Source: Lagopus muta (taxonomy: Eukaryota > Chordata > Aves > Galliformes > Phasianidae). From it: 64,000 nucleotides of DNA. Under the pieces are notes generated by a model that was not told the DNA's origin, searched no databases, and worked only from the letters and a program-made list of their open reading frames with translations. Location: contig NC_064435.1 in assembly GCF_023343835.1 (NCBI RefSeq), positions 88,692,788 through 88,756,787 on the forward strand. Direction: 5' to 3'. Shown piece after piece: positions 9,532 through 20,838 of the stretch (the stretch's first letter is position 1; each line of letters opens with the position of its first letter). Both the position numbers and the translations under genes were made by a program.

Positions 9532-12500
9532 AGCATTGAAGAGAGGTTGTAATTTTGTAAGGCACAAAAGTAGCATCTGCACAGCAGCTTGTGTCCAGCA
9601 CTGTGCAGAACTCCTGCGTTTCCAGATTGCAATATTCTACAGTCTTTTAATGTGCAGTATGAACTGTTGTAACTTGGCAGTATAAACCTGCCTCACTGTT
9701 TTTGTTCTGCATGCTAACAGTGTCACATCACTGTCACTGATACGTCATTTTGATGGTCATTTCACAACAGCACTAAACTCACAGGACAGTGACTCTTGCT
9801 ATGTAGAAATTCCCAGGAAATCTATTTTATACCCTGGGAGCTGTGCTTTTACTCCTGAATCATTGCAGATATTTATTTGAAACAAAACTAAACCAAACAA
9901 AACAAACAGCCAGAAAAACAAACAAAAAGAAACAAACAACAACAACCAAAAAAAAACACAAAAAACAAACTACAGAGAAATTGAAGCTTTTTCGCCTTTT
10001 TTCTTTTAACAGAAGTAAAACATAAGCAGTTTGAACTCCTGTCTTGAGCTCTGTTTCAAGAAAGCATTAAATGCTCTGTAACTTTTCTCTTACCCAGTGT
10101 GTCTGAAACATTAAATACATATAAGACAGACTCTTTCTTTAAACTGCACAAAGCCTCACTCTCTCCTTAGACATCTCAGAGCAGATGTTTGCTTATGAGC
10201 TCCATTTGGTGTTGCCTGTAGGACTGGCTTCCCTCCTGCCTCGTAATTATCCCTGGTTCCCCCCTCCTTCCTCTTCCTGACTTCCAGCCCCTGTGCTTAT
10301 TAGCAAGCAATGTGTAATCAGTCCAGAGCTGATTTCCATTTCACTCTCTCTTCTCTTTCCCCTTCCCCTCCACTTTTTCTCTGCAAAGCGTTTGCAAAAT
10401 TTACTTTATTGGCAATTGGAGCATCTGCAGAAGCCTTGGAATAACAGTAACACAGAGTCTGGCTCAGCAGGGGATATATAGGGTTACACAGCTGATGTAA
10501 GAATTAAAAATTGCTTTGGCTACAAGCCAATGACACACTGAAAGGAAGCGGAGGTGTCCAGAAACCTAGCTCAGAAAACAGGTGGGTTGTAGGAGAGGTT
10601 TAAGTCCATTAAATGCTGCAGTGCTGCTGCTGCTCGTGAGGCTGGGAACCCTCCGCTTTTACTTTGTGTCACAATGAATGCAGCTCAGCATCTCCCCAGT
10701 CCCAGGACAGCAGGCTCAGTGAAGCGTGATGGCAGGATAAGAGGGCCCACTGCAGCAAAAGGCTCTCTGGCTGGGAAATAGGCTGTTAGAGAAAAGGAAG
10801 AGGCTTGGAGAGGGCATAGAGGTGAGAATGAGGCAGAGAAGGGAAAGGGGAGAGAGCAGGCTAGTGAGTACTCCCAGCATCCCAAACCCCTCAATAGGGT
10901 ATTGTCCCTGGGCAGGGGTCCCATGGGTGATGGGGGCAGCGGCAGCTTCTCTGGGAGGTGGCCAGCTGGTAGGTGGCTTGTAGGGGCCCACAGTGTCCCC
11001 GTGGCACAGCCCCCTGTGGCTAGGAATACATGGAGCATCTTCCCCCCAGATCCACGCGGCACTGGCTGCGTTTATTCAGGCCCCAGCGACCAGCTGTCAG
11101 GAGCCTGTGAATGAGGAGAGATTTTTTAATGATTGCACTTTCAACCATAATGATCAGTTTGTGTCGCTTTCCCTTTTCAAAGCTGCTTTTTAGCGAGGAA
11201 AAAGGCTGAAACCTTTCTTTAATGAAATGCGAAGCCCAAGATTCTCCTTGGCATGTGTGCCTCTCTCCACACAACTGGAGAAGCTCATTATCATGGGCTT
11301 TTCAGGTCCACAAAAACAGGCCCTGCTAACACTCCACAGCACCTTTCACACGCTCATTCATGCCTTGTTTATTAATTTATTTTTTTCAGTTTAGCTTCAG
11401 CAAATGATCTGGGGGGAGGGGGGAAAGGGGTGGCATTTCTGACGTGGACTTTAGGAGAAAGTGAAGGAGGAAAAAATATTGCTTCAGATGAAGAAAATTG
11501 GTAAAATTTTTACGTGGCTCTAAGCACACAAAGATGCTCACTGGAGTAACTGGCAACGCCACATGCTGGAGGCTTTGGTTTTCCTCCCAGTTATTCCACA
11601 GTGCAAATAGTGCATTTCATTCTCCCCAGCTGAACAGCAGGGTGCCTCCTTTTCACAGTGTTATACATCTTTAAAAAAGACCCATAAAAGCTAGGTCACA
11701 TTACTGTCTATGGTGGTAAGCTCAGGATTAAGCTCAAGGATTTTTCTACATCAGCATTCTTCAACATGAAATGGTAGGAAAAGATAATTAAAAAAAAAAA
11801 AAAAAAAGAACATGAACAAACCATCTAAAAATATTTAAAATAGATAAAAATAATTCTGAAGCAGATGTCCTGACTACAAGCTTCAATCCCAGCATTTCTA
11901 GCAGGTTTGCTAACAAGAGACTCCACCAGGAGACAAAAACTGAGGAAAAAACTGCTATTGCCTTCAAACATCAATAGACAAGACGAGCAGAACCTGTTCC
12001 TCCAAGATAGCCAATTGCTGGTACGTAATAGATAAATGCCTGATACGAGATGCAGAAAATCAGAGGCCTTTTACAAGCCAGGGTCAAGCTGGGGCAAAAA
12101 GATCCACGCCTTTACTGTTTGTAGGTACCCAGATTCAGATTGAAGAGCTTGGCAATTAGTCCTGCAGCATCTCAATGCCTTATTCCTACTAGGTGTCAAG
12201 CACTTCAGCATTACATTAAGTACAGGGAGGAAGTGGGATGGCTGAGAATAACACGAGAAACAGCTGAGTAGAAGGAAACCTCAAAGAGCAAAAAGGGCAG
12301 GAAGAACAGCGAGGAAGGCGAGTGTGACTTCCAATTGGGAAGACTGGTTAGAGGAGTCCACTTCTGTTGTGTGAAACTGGGTTGCTCAGGAAGACAGCAC
12401 AGAGTCACTGTGCACTGCTGACCAGTTTCTTCCTATGCCCCTCAATCAGAGGAAAAGCAAATTCTTCTAAGCAGCAGGCCTCCTTTCTCATTTACAATAA

Positions 12501-12785
12501 CCGCTAATACTTGTCATAATGGCCAGATTATGTTGATCTGCTGGTCTCAGACTAATTAATCACTTGCTGAGGCAGAATGATTTTGATAGAGATGTTCACA
12601 TGTTTAAAATTTGCTGCTATTAGGTTGCTTAAGCACGGCTGCATGCAAAATGAATAGAGACAAAGGTTGCATCTGGCTGTGATCCCACTTCCCCATTTAT
12701 GGGCCTGGTGCAAATTCAGTGCAGCTTAAGACTGCTTGATTTTATGCCTATGAACTTAAGATCAACTGAATTTAACAATTCATTA
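9532..12785. other. Gene-free stretch with a local GC-richer block
   Basis: An A/C-rich segment (CAAA-like) occupies about 9876-9972, and an A tract lies near 11789-11807. The part from about 10.6 to 11.1 kb is GC-richer than its surroundings and has overlapping open frames on both strands (10685-11062 minus, 10902-11114 plus), none recognised. From 11.1 to 11.4 kb the sequence is non-repetitive with a look often seen in conserved non-coding DNA, but conservation cannot be judged from one sequence. Confidence 0.45.
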
Positions 12786-12812
12786 TATATGCATATATGA
12801 TATATGCATATA
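12786..12812. repeat. Perfect AT palindrome with 13-bp arms
   Basis: Two 13-base arms (TATATGCATATAT and its reverse complement) flank a single G at 12799. Each arm holds ATGCAT. It could extrude as a cruciform, or may simply be low-complexity AT sequence. Confidence 0.85.
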
Positions 12813-13689
12813 AAAAGTATCTTGTGCTCCAGTCACATTTCCTTTTCTTCTGCATTAAATCTCTAATCACAAGCAGAACCTTCCGTACCAAGCTGCTATG
12901 TAGTAGAAAACAGTCATGTTGTAGCAGAGAACTGAGGTTACTGATTTTACACTACAAACACTTTTCCATGGTTATAGCTTTATCGGTCACTTAGGTGACT
13001 GTTTTTCTTATTTCCTGTTTTCTTTTCACTGCTTCTGTTGAGGAAAATAAAAAAAAAAAAAAAGAAAGCAGAAATGTGAAACACGATCTGAACCTTTCTC
13101 TAGATGATCAAAGAATGAGAAAAGTCACGCCAAGAGGCAGCATAAAGAAAATCAGCTGCTCAGACAAAGAGAAGAATCTGATCGATTAGACGGAAAGGTA
13201 TGGCCAGAGACACAGCCACTTCTGTTTATTAATTTTTCACAGCAAACGTTTGTATATAGAAGAATCCTTTAAATTTAAGAGCGTGAAGTAGAAGTGGCTC
13301 TCTGAAAGAAATTCTTCCTGACACCAGTCCCCCCAGATGAGAGGCTGCAGCAGACTGAAATAAATTAATCAGGTCCTCGCTGATGCTGCTCAGCAAGCTC
13401 TGAGGATGTAGCAGGAGAATTAAGCAGGAGGGTGACTAGGGATGTGAGCAGGGCCAGGCTGGGGTGCTCAGCACTCTTCCCTCCTCAGCATCAATAATGG
13501 GAAACTAAATACCTGGACTGGAGGCTGCCTGAGCTTGCTTCTCTGTCATGCAGAAAGCACACAGGCTATGGGCTGTCCTGCAGAAATTAGAGATTCAGAA
13601 GACCGATTAAGTCACTCGGTTTGGCTCCCTGAGGCCAATTCAAAGACTTTCTCTCTTCTAGATAATCTATTGTGGTCTTTTTCTTTTAG
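12813..13689. other. Gene-free stretch
   Basis: No exon or repeat recognised. An A tract lies near 13050-13064. The 12995-13189 frame is lysine-rich because of that tract and is not credible as a gene. Confidence 0.45.
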
Positions 13690-14150
13690 TGCAGTTTTAG
13701 AAGTCCCAAGTGACAGTGCTTTCATTATTTCCCTGGGGAGACCACTCCGCATTCTAATATATTTCACTGTCAAGAAGTTTTTCCTGAAATTCCTCTTAAA
13801 ATTTCACTCCTAATTTCATTCCATTTACCCAGAGTTACACGTATCATGCCATGCTACCTGATGACTATTGGTTATAATAAAATTTAATCTCTATTTCCCA
13901 AATGCGAGTAGAATGTCACAATATCCTGCCTTTGTCATTATTTAGCCAGCCTGAGTTTTACGGTGACTTTTTTTTAGTTCATGGCCCTTCCTGAATTACG
14001 TTGATCCCCTGTGGGCACCTTTCCCATACACAGTATATCTGCTGTAGTGATGCAATATTCCAGATGACAGTTCTTATACAACCTCAATGCATACAGTATT
14101 TCCCCTGCCTCTGCAACACATTGACTGATGGGGGTGGTTTTGTCTCTTGT
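13690..14150 (-). mobile_element. Ancient L3/CR1-like LINE fragment
   Basis: A strongly diverged minus-strand fragment. The order of blocks is that of old CR1/L3 elements seen in inverse: a CCCTGGGGAGACCACTCC region, then CTGTCAAGAAGTTTTTCCTG, then TAATTTCATTCCATTTACCC, and further right a CAATATTCCAGATGACAGT block. No intact octamer tail and no usable frame remain. Limits are approximate and the right-hand part (after about 14000) is weaker. The divergence implies an insertion much older than the typical CR1 copies here. Confidence 0.5.
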
Positions 14151-15956
14151 GTCAGCTCAGATGTGAAATGCACAACTAATTTCACTGTTGGTGCTCACCA
14201 GTGGCTCTCTGCATTAGCAACAAACCTTCCACTGCTGTTTGGAATTATATTTCATTCTGTCCGTCAGATGACATATTTCATAATTCAGTTTCATTTTCTT
14301 ACATGTTTTCAGATCGTAGTTTATGCTATTTTTTTCTGTAATCAATTTCCCTTCATATTTGTAATTTGTAACAGGACTGCACAATTTTCATAGACAGGGG
14401 CTTTTTCTACATCCAGGGGTATCATGCAGGCTATTAACATTTCACTACTTCATTATTTATAATTATTCTTTCCTTACTGGCTTTTATAATTTTATATATA
14501 GATTACACTTTTTTGTGTAAGAATACCTTGATTATATTTCCTTGTCTTGCCTTGCTTTCCTTCTGGTATTTGGAAGGACCCCTCTTGAGTTTCTAAAAAT
14601 TAATTGTTGTGTTTGCCTTTCCACTCATTACTTTTGTACTTTCTTCCATCCCATGCTTCTTTTTCAGAAACAATTGTTCTACACCTAATAAGATAATTAG
14701 GTAATTCTGTTGATCTGCTAAGATACACTGTCATTAGAACTTGTAAACCCATCGGGAATTATGTTTTCATAGACTTCTCCTTTCTTCCTTTATAAAAAGT
14801 ATTACTTTGGATCTTTTTCGTGCAAATTTTACCAAGTTCACCTCTGCACTTATGCACAGTGTCAGTGCTGATACTGTGAACACTACAAGAAAAAACATGT
14901 AAATAACACCAGTGGATGTACAAACAGTCCTGATTATGTGCACAAAATAATGCAACCACGTGTCGCCGTTTAAGTCCAAATGAAAAAAAGAAAGTCAGTT
15001 TGTCACTCCAATTTGTCAGCATCTCTTATGCTAACAAAACCCTGCTTTGGCAAAATGTCTTCCTGGACAGTGGGTTCATAATCTCATTTGAAAGTCGCTG
15101 GAGACAGATTGTGTTAATATGAATGACTTTTTATAAATGCCACCTGTTTTATCAGCTGTGATTTGAAGGTGACAACATTTTCTTGCAAAACCCATTTCTA
15201 TGCTCTCGGTGAGCACCCCTGCTTTGATGATTAGATGTAGTAACTCTTCTTTGAAGCAAGGAACCTCAAATATTGCCTTGATTCTCATGTGTGGGTTGCA
15301 AACTCAGATATAAAATAGCTGATTTAACTTAAGGATGTATTAATGATTCAACACTTCTTTCTGAATTTAGCTATTTTAGGCAAAACACTTTAATTATGGC
15401 TATATAGTCATCAATATCTTTAATGATATTTTGTGGTCGATGCTGTCAAACAGGATAAGCATGCTCCCACTATTTCAAAGCCTTGGCAAATGTACAGCCC
15501 CTGTTTTACAGCACTCTTCATCCAGCACTAAATTCCACTATACTCTCTCACTTTGACAATCTCTTCTTGTCAGACAAGCTTCTTGCTTCTTGAAAAAGTT
15601 TGCAATTCATCTGTATGTCTCCTGGAAGGCATGTATTTCTGTCTCCCATGTGATAACTGCAGTTATCTCCAGATGCAGATCTCCAAATGACAACCCCAGA
15701 AGAGATGAAGGCTGAATCTGCAAGGAAACTAAGATGCCTCAAATGTTTTGTACTAGGTGAGAAAGCAAAGGTGAATGAGATTTCCTAATGTATACATATA
15801 CACATTCTGAATTCAGATGTCTCTTGCTCTTGGCAGCAGCTGAGAGAATGAGCCAAGGATCCATATTTTAATTCAGTCACTCAAATTCAGTTTGGGTAGC
15901 TAAGTTCTTTTATGGCTGTGGCTCTGGTTGACTAATAAGACAAGACAGAGGAAGGA
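14151..15956. other. Gene-free AT-rich stretch
   Basis: AT-rich throughout. It may include further decayed LINE sequence to the right of the 13.69-14.15 kb fragment, but I could not align any block with confidence. No exon recognised. Confidence 0.45.
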
Positions 15957-16112
15957 AGTATTACCTTCATTTTACAAATGAGGAATTCAAGTACAGAGAG
16001 ATTAAATGCTTTGCCTAAGGAAATGTACGAAACTTGAGGCTGAGTCAGGAAGGCTCACTGGAGCTGTGCTTCAGATCTAGATCTCCTTAGTCTCTGATCC
16101 CTGTGTCTTAAC
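15957..16112 (-). mobile_element. MIR SINE relic
   Basis: The plus strand reads as the reverse complement of the MIR core: CATTTTACAAATGAGGAA, then ACAGAGAGATTAAATGC, TTTGCCTAAGG, and a tRNA-related end reading GTGTCTTAAC. MIR is an ancient tRNA-derived SINE shared across amniotes, and recognisable copies are sparse in birds. The match covers the core and most of the tRNA-like head. The 3' LINE2-like tail would lie to the left of 15957 and is not clear. The sequence is highly diverged but collinear. Confidence 0.62.
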
Positions 16113-19100
16113 AAAAAAGCCATTATTCTTCATTTCTCTCAACTATGTTGGCTCACAAGTGCTGAAGTGAACATTTTTGAGACTATAGCTGTGGCTACTT
16201 CCTACTTTCTCTGTGTATTTTCCAGTGAAGTGATTAATCCTCTTTAACATAGGATTTTGTAGTACAGCAATCCCCCTGGTCTACAAGTGCCATCCAGTAA
16301 AGACCACAGTAACACAGCTCACATTTGTCACAGGCTGTTTTTGCCTTCCCCTTCTCCTCAAGGAAGGAACATTGTTGTAGTGTGATTTTTGCAAACACAC
16401 GTTTTGCTAAGTATTTACTCTAGAAGAGGCAGGCAAAGGTGAAACCCGCCTGCCATGGCATGAGGTTAGCAGCAGCCCGCGGTCTCCTGAGGGGATTGTT
16501 CCGAGCAGAGCTGACTCAAACCTTCGCAGAGCACACGTAACATCTAATTTTGCTCTTTTGGGGAAGTAGTGTCAGAGCCAGGCTGCTCTTGCTACGGGAA
16601 AAGCAGAGCTGGGAAGCTGACCAAGGCTGGCCACAGAGGCCACATGGCTGGCCCTGCTGCTGCAGAGGGAGGGCAAGAGAGGAATAATTGCTGCTGGTAT
16701 TGGCCTTGCCTCTCTGGCAGTAACACCGGCTTCCTGAGGGGCTGGCACAGGGGAAATAGGCAGCGTGGCTTCGGGCATTTTGATACTGGTAAAAAAACTG
16801 CAACCCTGGGCGATGGTCAGGTTTGCTCTCTCCATAAACACCTTGGCTTCAGTCTCTGCTGGAATTCAATATTTCCCCAATGCACACTTCCTCCACCCTG
16901 CAGACTGTTCCTTGAGAAGTCACTGTCCACCACCTTTGTGCCAAGATGCAGGCAGGCTGCTGTACTAGGGACCATGTGGCTGAGCCTTCGGTTGGATTTA
17001 GAATCCCCTGTGCAGCCAAGGCAGAGAGCAGAGGTGAAGGCCTGATGAACGCTGAGGAAACACGATGCGGTGTTTGCTGCTGCTTGGTTTTTCCAAGCGT
17101 ATCGCAGTGCTGCAGCCCAGCCAAGAAATGAGGAAGATGTAAGTGACTGAGGGTGTAGGTCACCACCTGCCAGATGGCAGATCAGCCCAGATGAAAGAAA
17201 ACATTACTCAGAAAAACTGGTGTCTGCAGAGCAGAGGAAATGCTGACAAGCATGCCAGTCACTTCCACCTTGTCAGTAGCAGTGACCTGACAGGATTAGG
17301 AGTGCCTGGAACCAAGCCTGACATGGGATGGACCAAATGGAGAGGTGTCTCTCAAGGCTCCTGCCAAACACTGCCATGGAAGACGTGATGGAAAAAGTCT
17401 GCAGGTGCATCGATCTTGGCAGCAGCCACAGCCCTATGAGGTTTATAGGGTCTGTTGTAGAAAGAGGGAATCCAGGATCCATTGGTCCCAGATGACTCCT
17501 CTGGATTTTAATTGGCAGAGTCCAGAAAATATATTTAAGTAGGGCTGGGATCGTGGATTCTTCAGCATCCAGTACAATTCACCAGGTGTAGTTCCTTAAA
17601 AGGACACTGACCGTTCACCCAAAGTTTGGTCAAACTTGCTCTGTTTTCATAGCACATCTCAAGTTTAGTTAAAGAGTGCTTTCTAATTAGATATAACATT
17701 ATTTCAAAATATGATGTCCGTCTATCACCCTCTTGACTGAAAAACTTCTGTGAGGCCCACTCAAGCAGCCCTGAAGCTGGCTTTTGCTAGCTTCTTGATA
17801 AAGTGAGTTACAAGACTGGATGCTGGCTAGCCTGAAACAAGGTCTACAAGGTAGATTTCCTCATCACCAAAGTAACAGATGGTCAGAGAGAGGAGGATCT
17901 CTGTTCAAATCTCCCATTGGCAGCTGCAGTCAGGAGTGGCAGCAGCTGTTGAGCATGTTGAGCTGTTGAGGCTGAGGAAGGGCAGAGGCCGTATCTCAGA
18001 TTGCCACACTGAGGGTGTCTGTTGTTTCCTCATCTGATGAGATGAACGAAGGTACTGAATTTAGGGAGTATAAGTGAGCTGTGTATTGGTGAGTGGGAAG
18101 GTGCAGGTCTATACCCTTTGGAAAGCTCTCTGAATATACATGATCTCGTAGGGCAAATTAGAATTGTTCCCTTGTTTTGTCCAGCATTCAGCTTGATTAC
18201 ATGCCACAGTCATTCAAGTCTGACGAAGTATTTTGTCAGGGTGCACAACAAATTGGGACAGGATTCAATAGTTTCTTTAGAGGCTAACAAGTAGGCGCTC
18301 TTAGATGTCCTGGCCTTTCTTTCACATTCAAAGTAATGCTTTCCTTCCTGCCTTTCTGGTTCTTTTCTCAAAACGTGCCTTCTATCAGCTATTCAAGGTA
18401 AGTATATCAGATGAGTGCAATGACAAGATACATAGGAGACAAAGATGGCCCCAAATTTTCTTTATTGTTTAACTAATATAAACTGATGTTTTCCAAATGC
18501 CCGTAAGCAAGTTGAAAAGGATAACCTGCACAGGTCTAATTTATGCCATAATTCAAACAGGTCAGATAAGTCTAGACAGACTGCTTTTGTGTGAACTGAA
18601 GCAGAAATCTACAGTATTAATGCTGTGATACCACACTGTTTTTCTTTCTGCTTGTTAGGAAAATGGTAACACCAGCATTTCTGCCAGAGATGAATCTGTG
18701 CAGGTGTTCTTTCTAACATGAATTCCATCAATACGCCATCTTCTTGACATGACTTTCAAAAGGAAATAAAATATATGTTTTCAGAGGCAATACATTTTTT
18801 AAATTTTAAAGTAGTTCACACAACAGCCTTGTCCACCGTTCTTCTCCCAGTCAAATGCTCAAAGCCAAGGCGAGAAAGATACAGTAGGTGATAATGAGCC
18901 TGAACTTGATCCTGCTCTGACCAGTAGTGGGCCCGATACTGACATAAGCTCTATGTCAGGAATACTTCTGCAGACCTTCATTATGGAGTAATGGGTTCCT
19001 TTGGAAGGCTGTGACTCTGGAGAGACACTGTGGCAAGGGTACTTTTATGTGGAAAACCTGTTACTGTTCTTACAGGAAGGCAAGTTACTTTTTCAAATAA

Positions 19101-20807
19101 ACCCAGAGACAGTTAATTTTTCATTTCTTCTTTCACCATCATAATTTGGAAAATGTAAGTTAATTCTAACCCGGAGAGACCTGGAAGATCCTACTGGTTC
19201 AGAAACTGGCAGCTGTGTTAGCATTGCAGAAATCTATACCATAGGCAGTTGCTTCTCCTCTCCTCTTTATTCCTGTCACCTCTGCCATTGGAATCAGATA
19301 CTGTCCAAATTGAAAACAGGTATCTGATCCAGAAGAGTGCATTTCCCATTAAATGCAATGAATCTTGATGCAGCCTGATTGGATACAAATGAACTGCAGA
19401 AAATGAAAGAAAAAGGCCAGTTTGCAAGGTAGGTACAGTTCCTTAAAATGCCTAAATGAAGATCCAGGTGGCTGGGACAAATCTTATTAGCTGCTGTTAC
19501 TGGAAGCACACAACAAACATTAATACTTTTCAGTTTCTCCGTCACGAGATGTTAGGAATCTTACAGAATCAGTTCTTTACTCAAACTGTTGTTTTAATAG
19601 AGGCTGATAACTGTTTGAAACAGATTTATGTATTTTTTTTTTCTTTTTGAAGAGTATTTGTGCTCTGTACTATGGACTTGTCAGTTACCTTTGACAGTGG
19701 TAAAAGTCATCTGCAGCTGTGCTGAAAGCAAGCCTTATGCCCAAGAGAGGTAGATGGGAGTTAAATCAGTTTCTGTGCATGTGAAAACAGGCCACGGAAA
19801 GTCTATTGCTTTAATTGCCTCCTAAAAGATTGACATGGTCTAATTTACTTATGATTAAGCACCATCATTTATGAAGAACAGGATGATTACCTTGTGCATT
19901 CAGCATCAATTACTAATATACATACACTTAATTCTGTTCAAAACAATTCTCTTTGCTCAGAATATACCTGTGCTTGGAAAAAAAAATAATTAGTTAAACC
20001 AATTCCTGGGTAAATGTCCATATCTTCCCACAAAAACATTCTATTTTGAAGTGCAGCACTAAAGCTCTGGTCATCACAGCAATTTTCTGTTTCTTAATAG
20101 CTGGAATATTTCACCTCCCTGTTAAATATCCCCTCGCTCTTTGTTAAGTTTGTTCCCTATTAAATTGCATGTCTAGCTTTGAAGCTTATGTTGCTGCACC
20201 CCTGCTGCTTTAGCTCCTTATCTCCATAGGATTTGCTGTAGCACACACAGTCACTGGTCGAATTTGCACATATCTGCAGTGTGGAACCTGACTTTTACTG
20301 CTTGCATGTAAATGAAAATGGAAAAGAAAAAAAAAAAAAAAAAAAGAAAGCCATTTCCTTTCCGTGGTCAGCAATTCATCATCACTAAAGCACTCAGAGG
20401 AAAATAGTTATCAACTTCCCATTTTAGGTTATAACTTCAAAGCAAACCTTTGATTTGAATGCCAAACTCTGAATGCTGGGGAAAAAGGGAGGGAATGGGA
20501 AGGGGTGTTAATGGGGAAGGAAGCAGGAGGGATGGGACCGTCACCTTGTGGTGGTAACAGCACCCACCATCACAGAGAGAAAAACAGCATGTTATGGTAT
20601 CAGACCTGGTCCTGTTTGTGCTTATTTCAGAATTAAGGTGAAGCACTGCAGGAGCCAATATTCAAATCCGTCCTTACAGTAAAATCTTATTCTGATTCTT
20701 GTGGAAATAATCTGCCTTTAGGATATGAAATATTCATCTAATAAGTGAGCCTGCATTTTTATAGGCTTTTGGAAGACTGACTCTGTTGTACCCTCTTTGC
20801 TTTTTTT

Positions 20808-20838
<31 letters not shown>

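Noticed and set aside
9200..9632. Several 98-133 codon frames on both strands
   Set aside because: They are translations of the GGGAA/GGGGA array in every phase; a five-base unit without stops gives open frames automatically.
10685..11114. Overlapping frames of 70-125 codons in a GC-richer block
   Set aside because: Open on both strands, unrecognised and proline/serine/leucine rich from composition; not credible as an exon on sequence alone.
16569..17045. 158-codon plus-strand frame in a GC-richer block
   Set aside because: The opposite strand is open over the same bases, no protein family or motif is recognised, and no splice or promoter context is evident.
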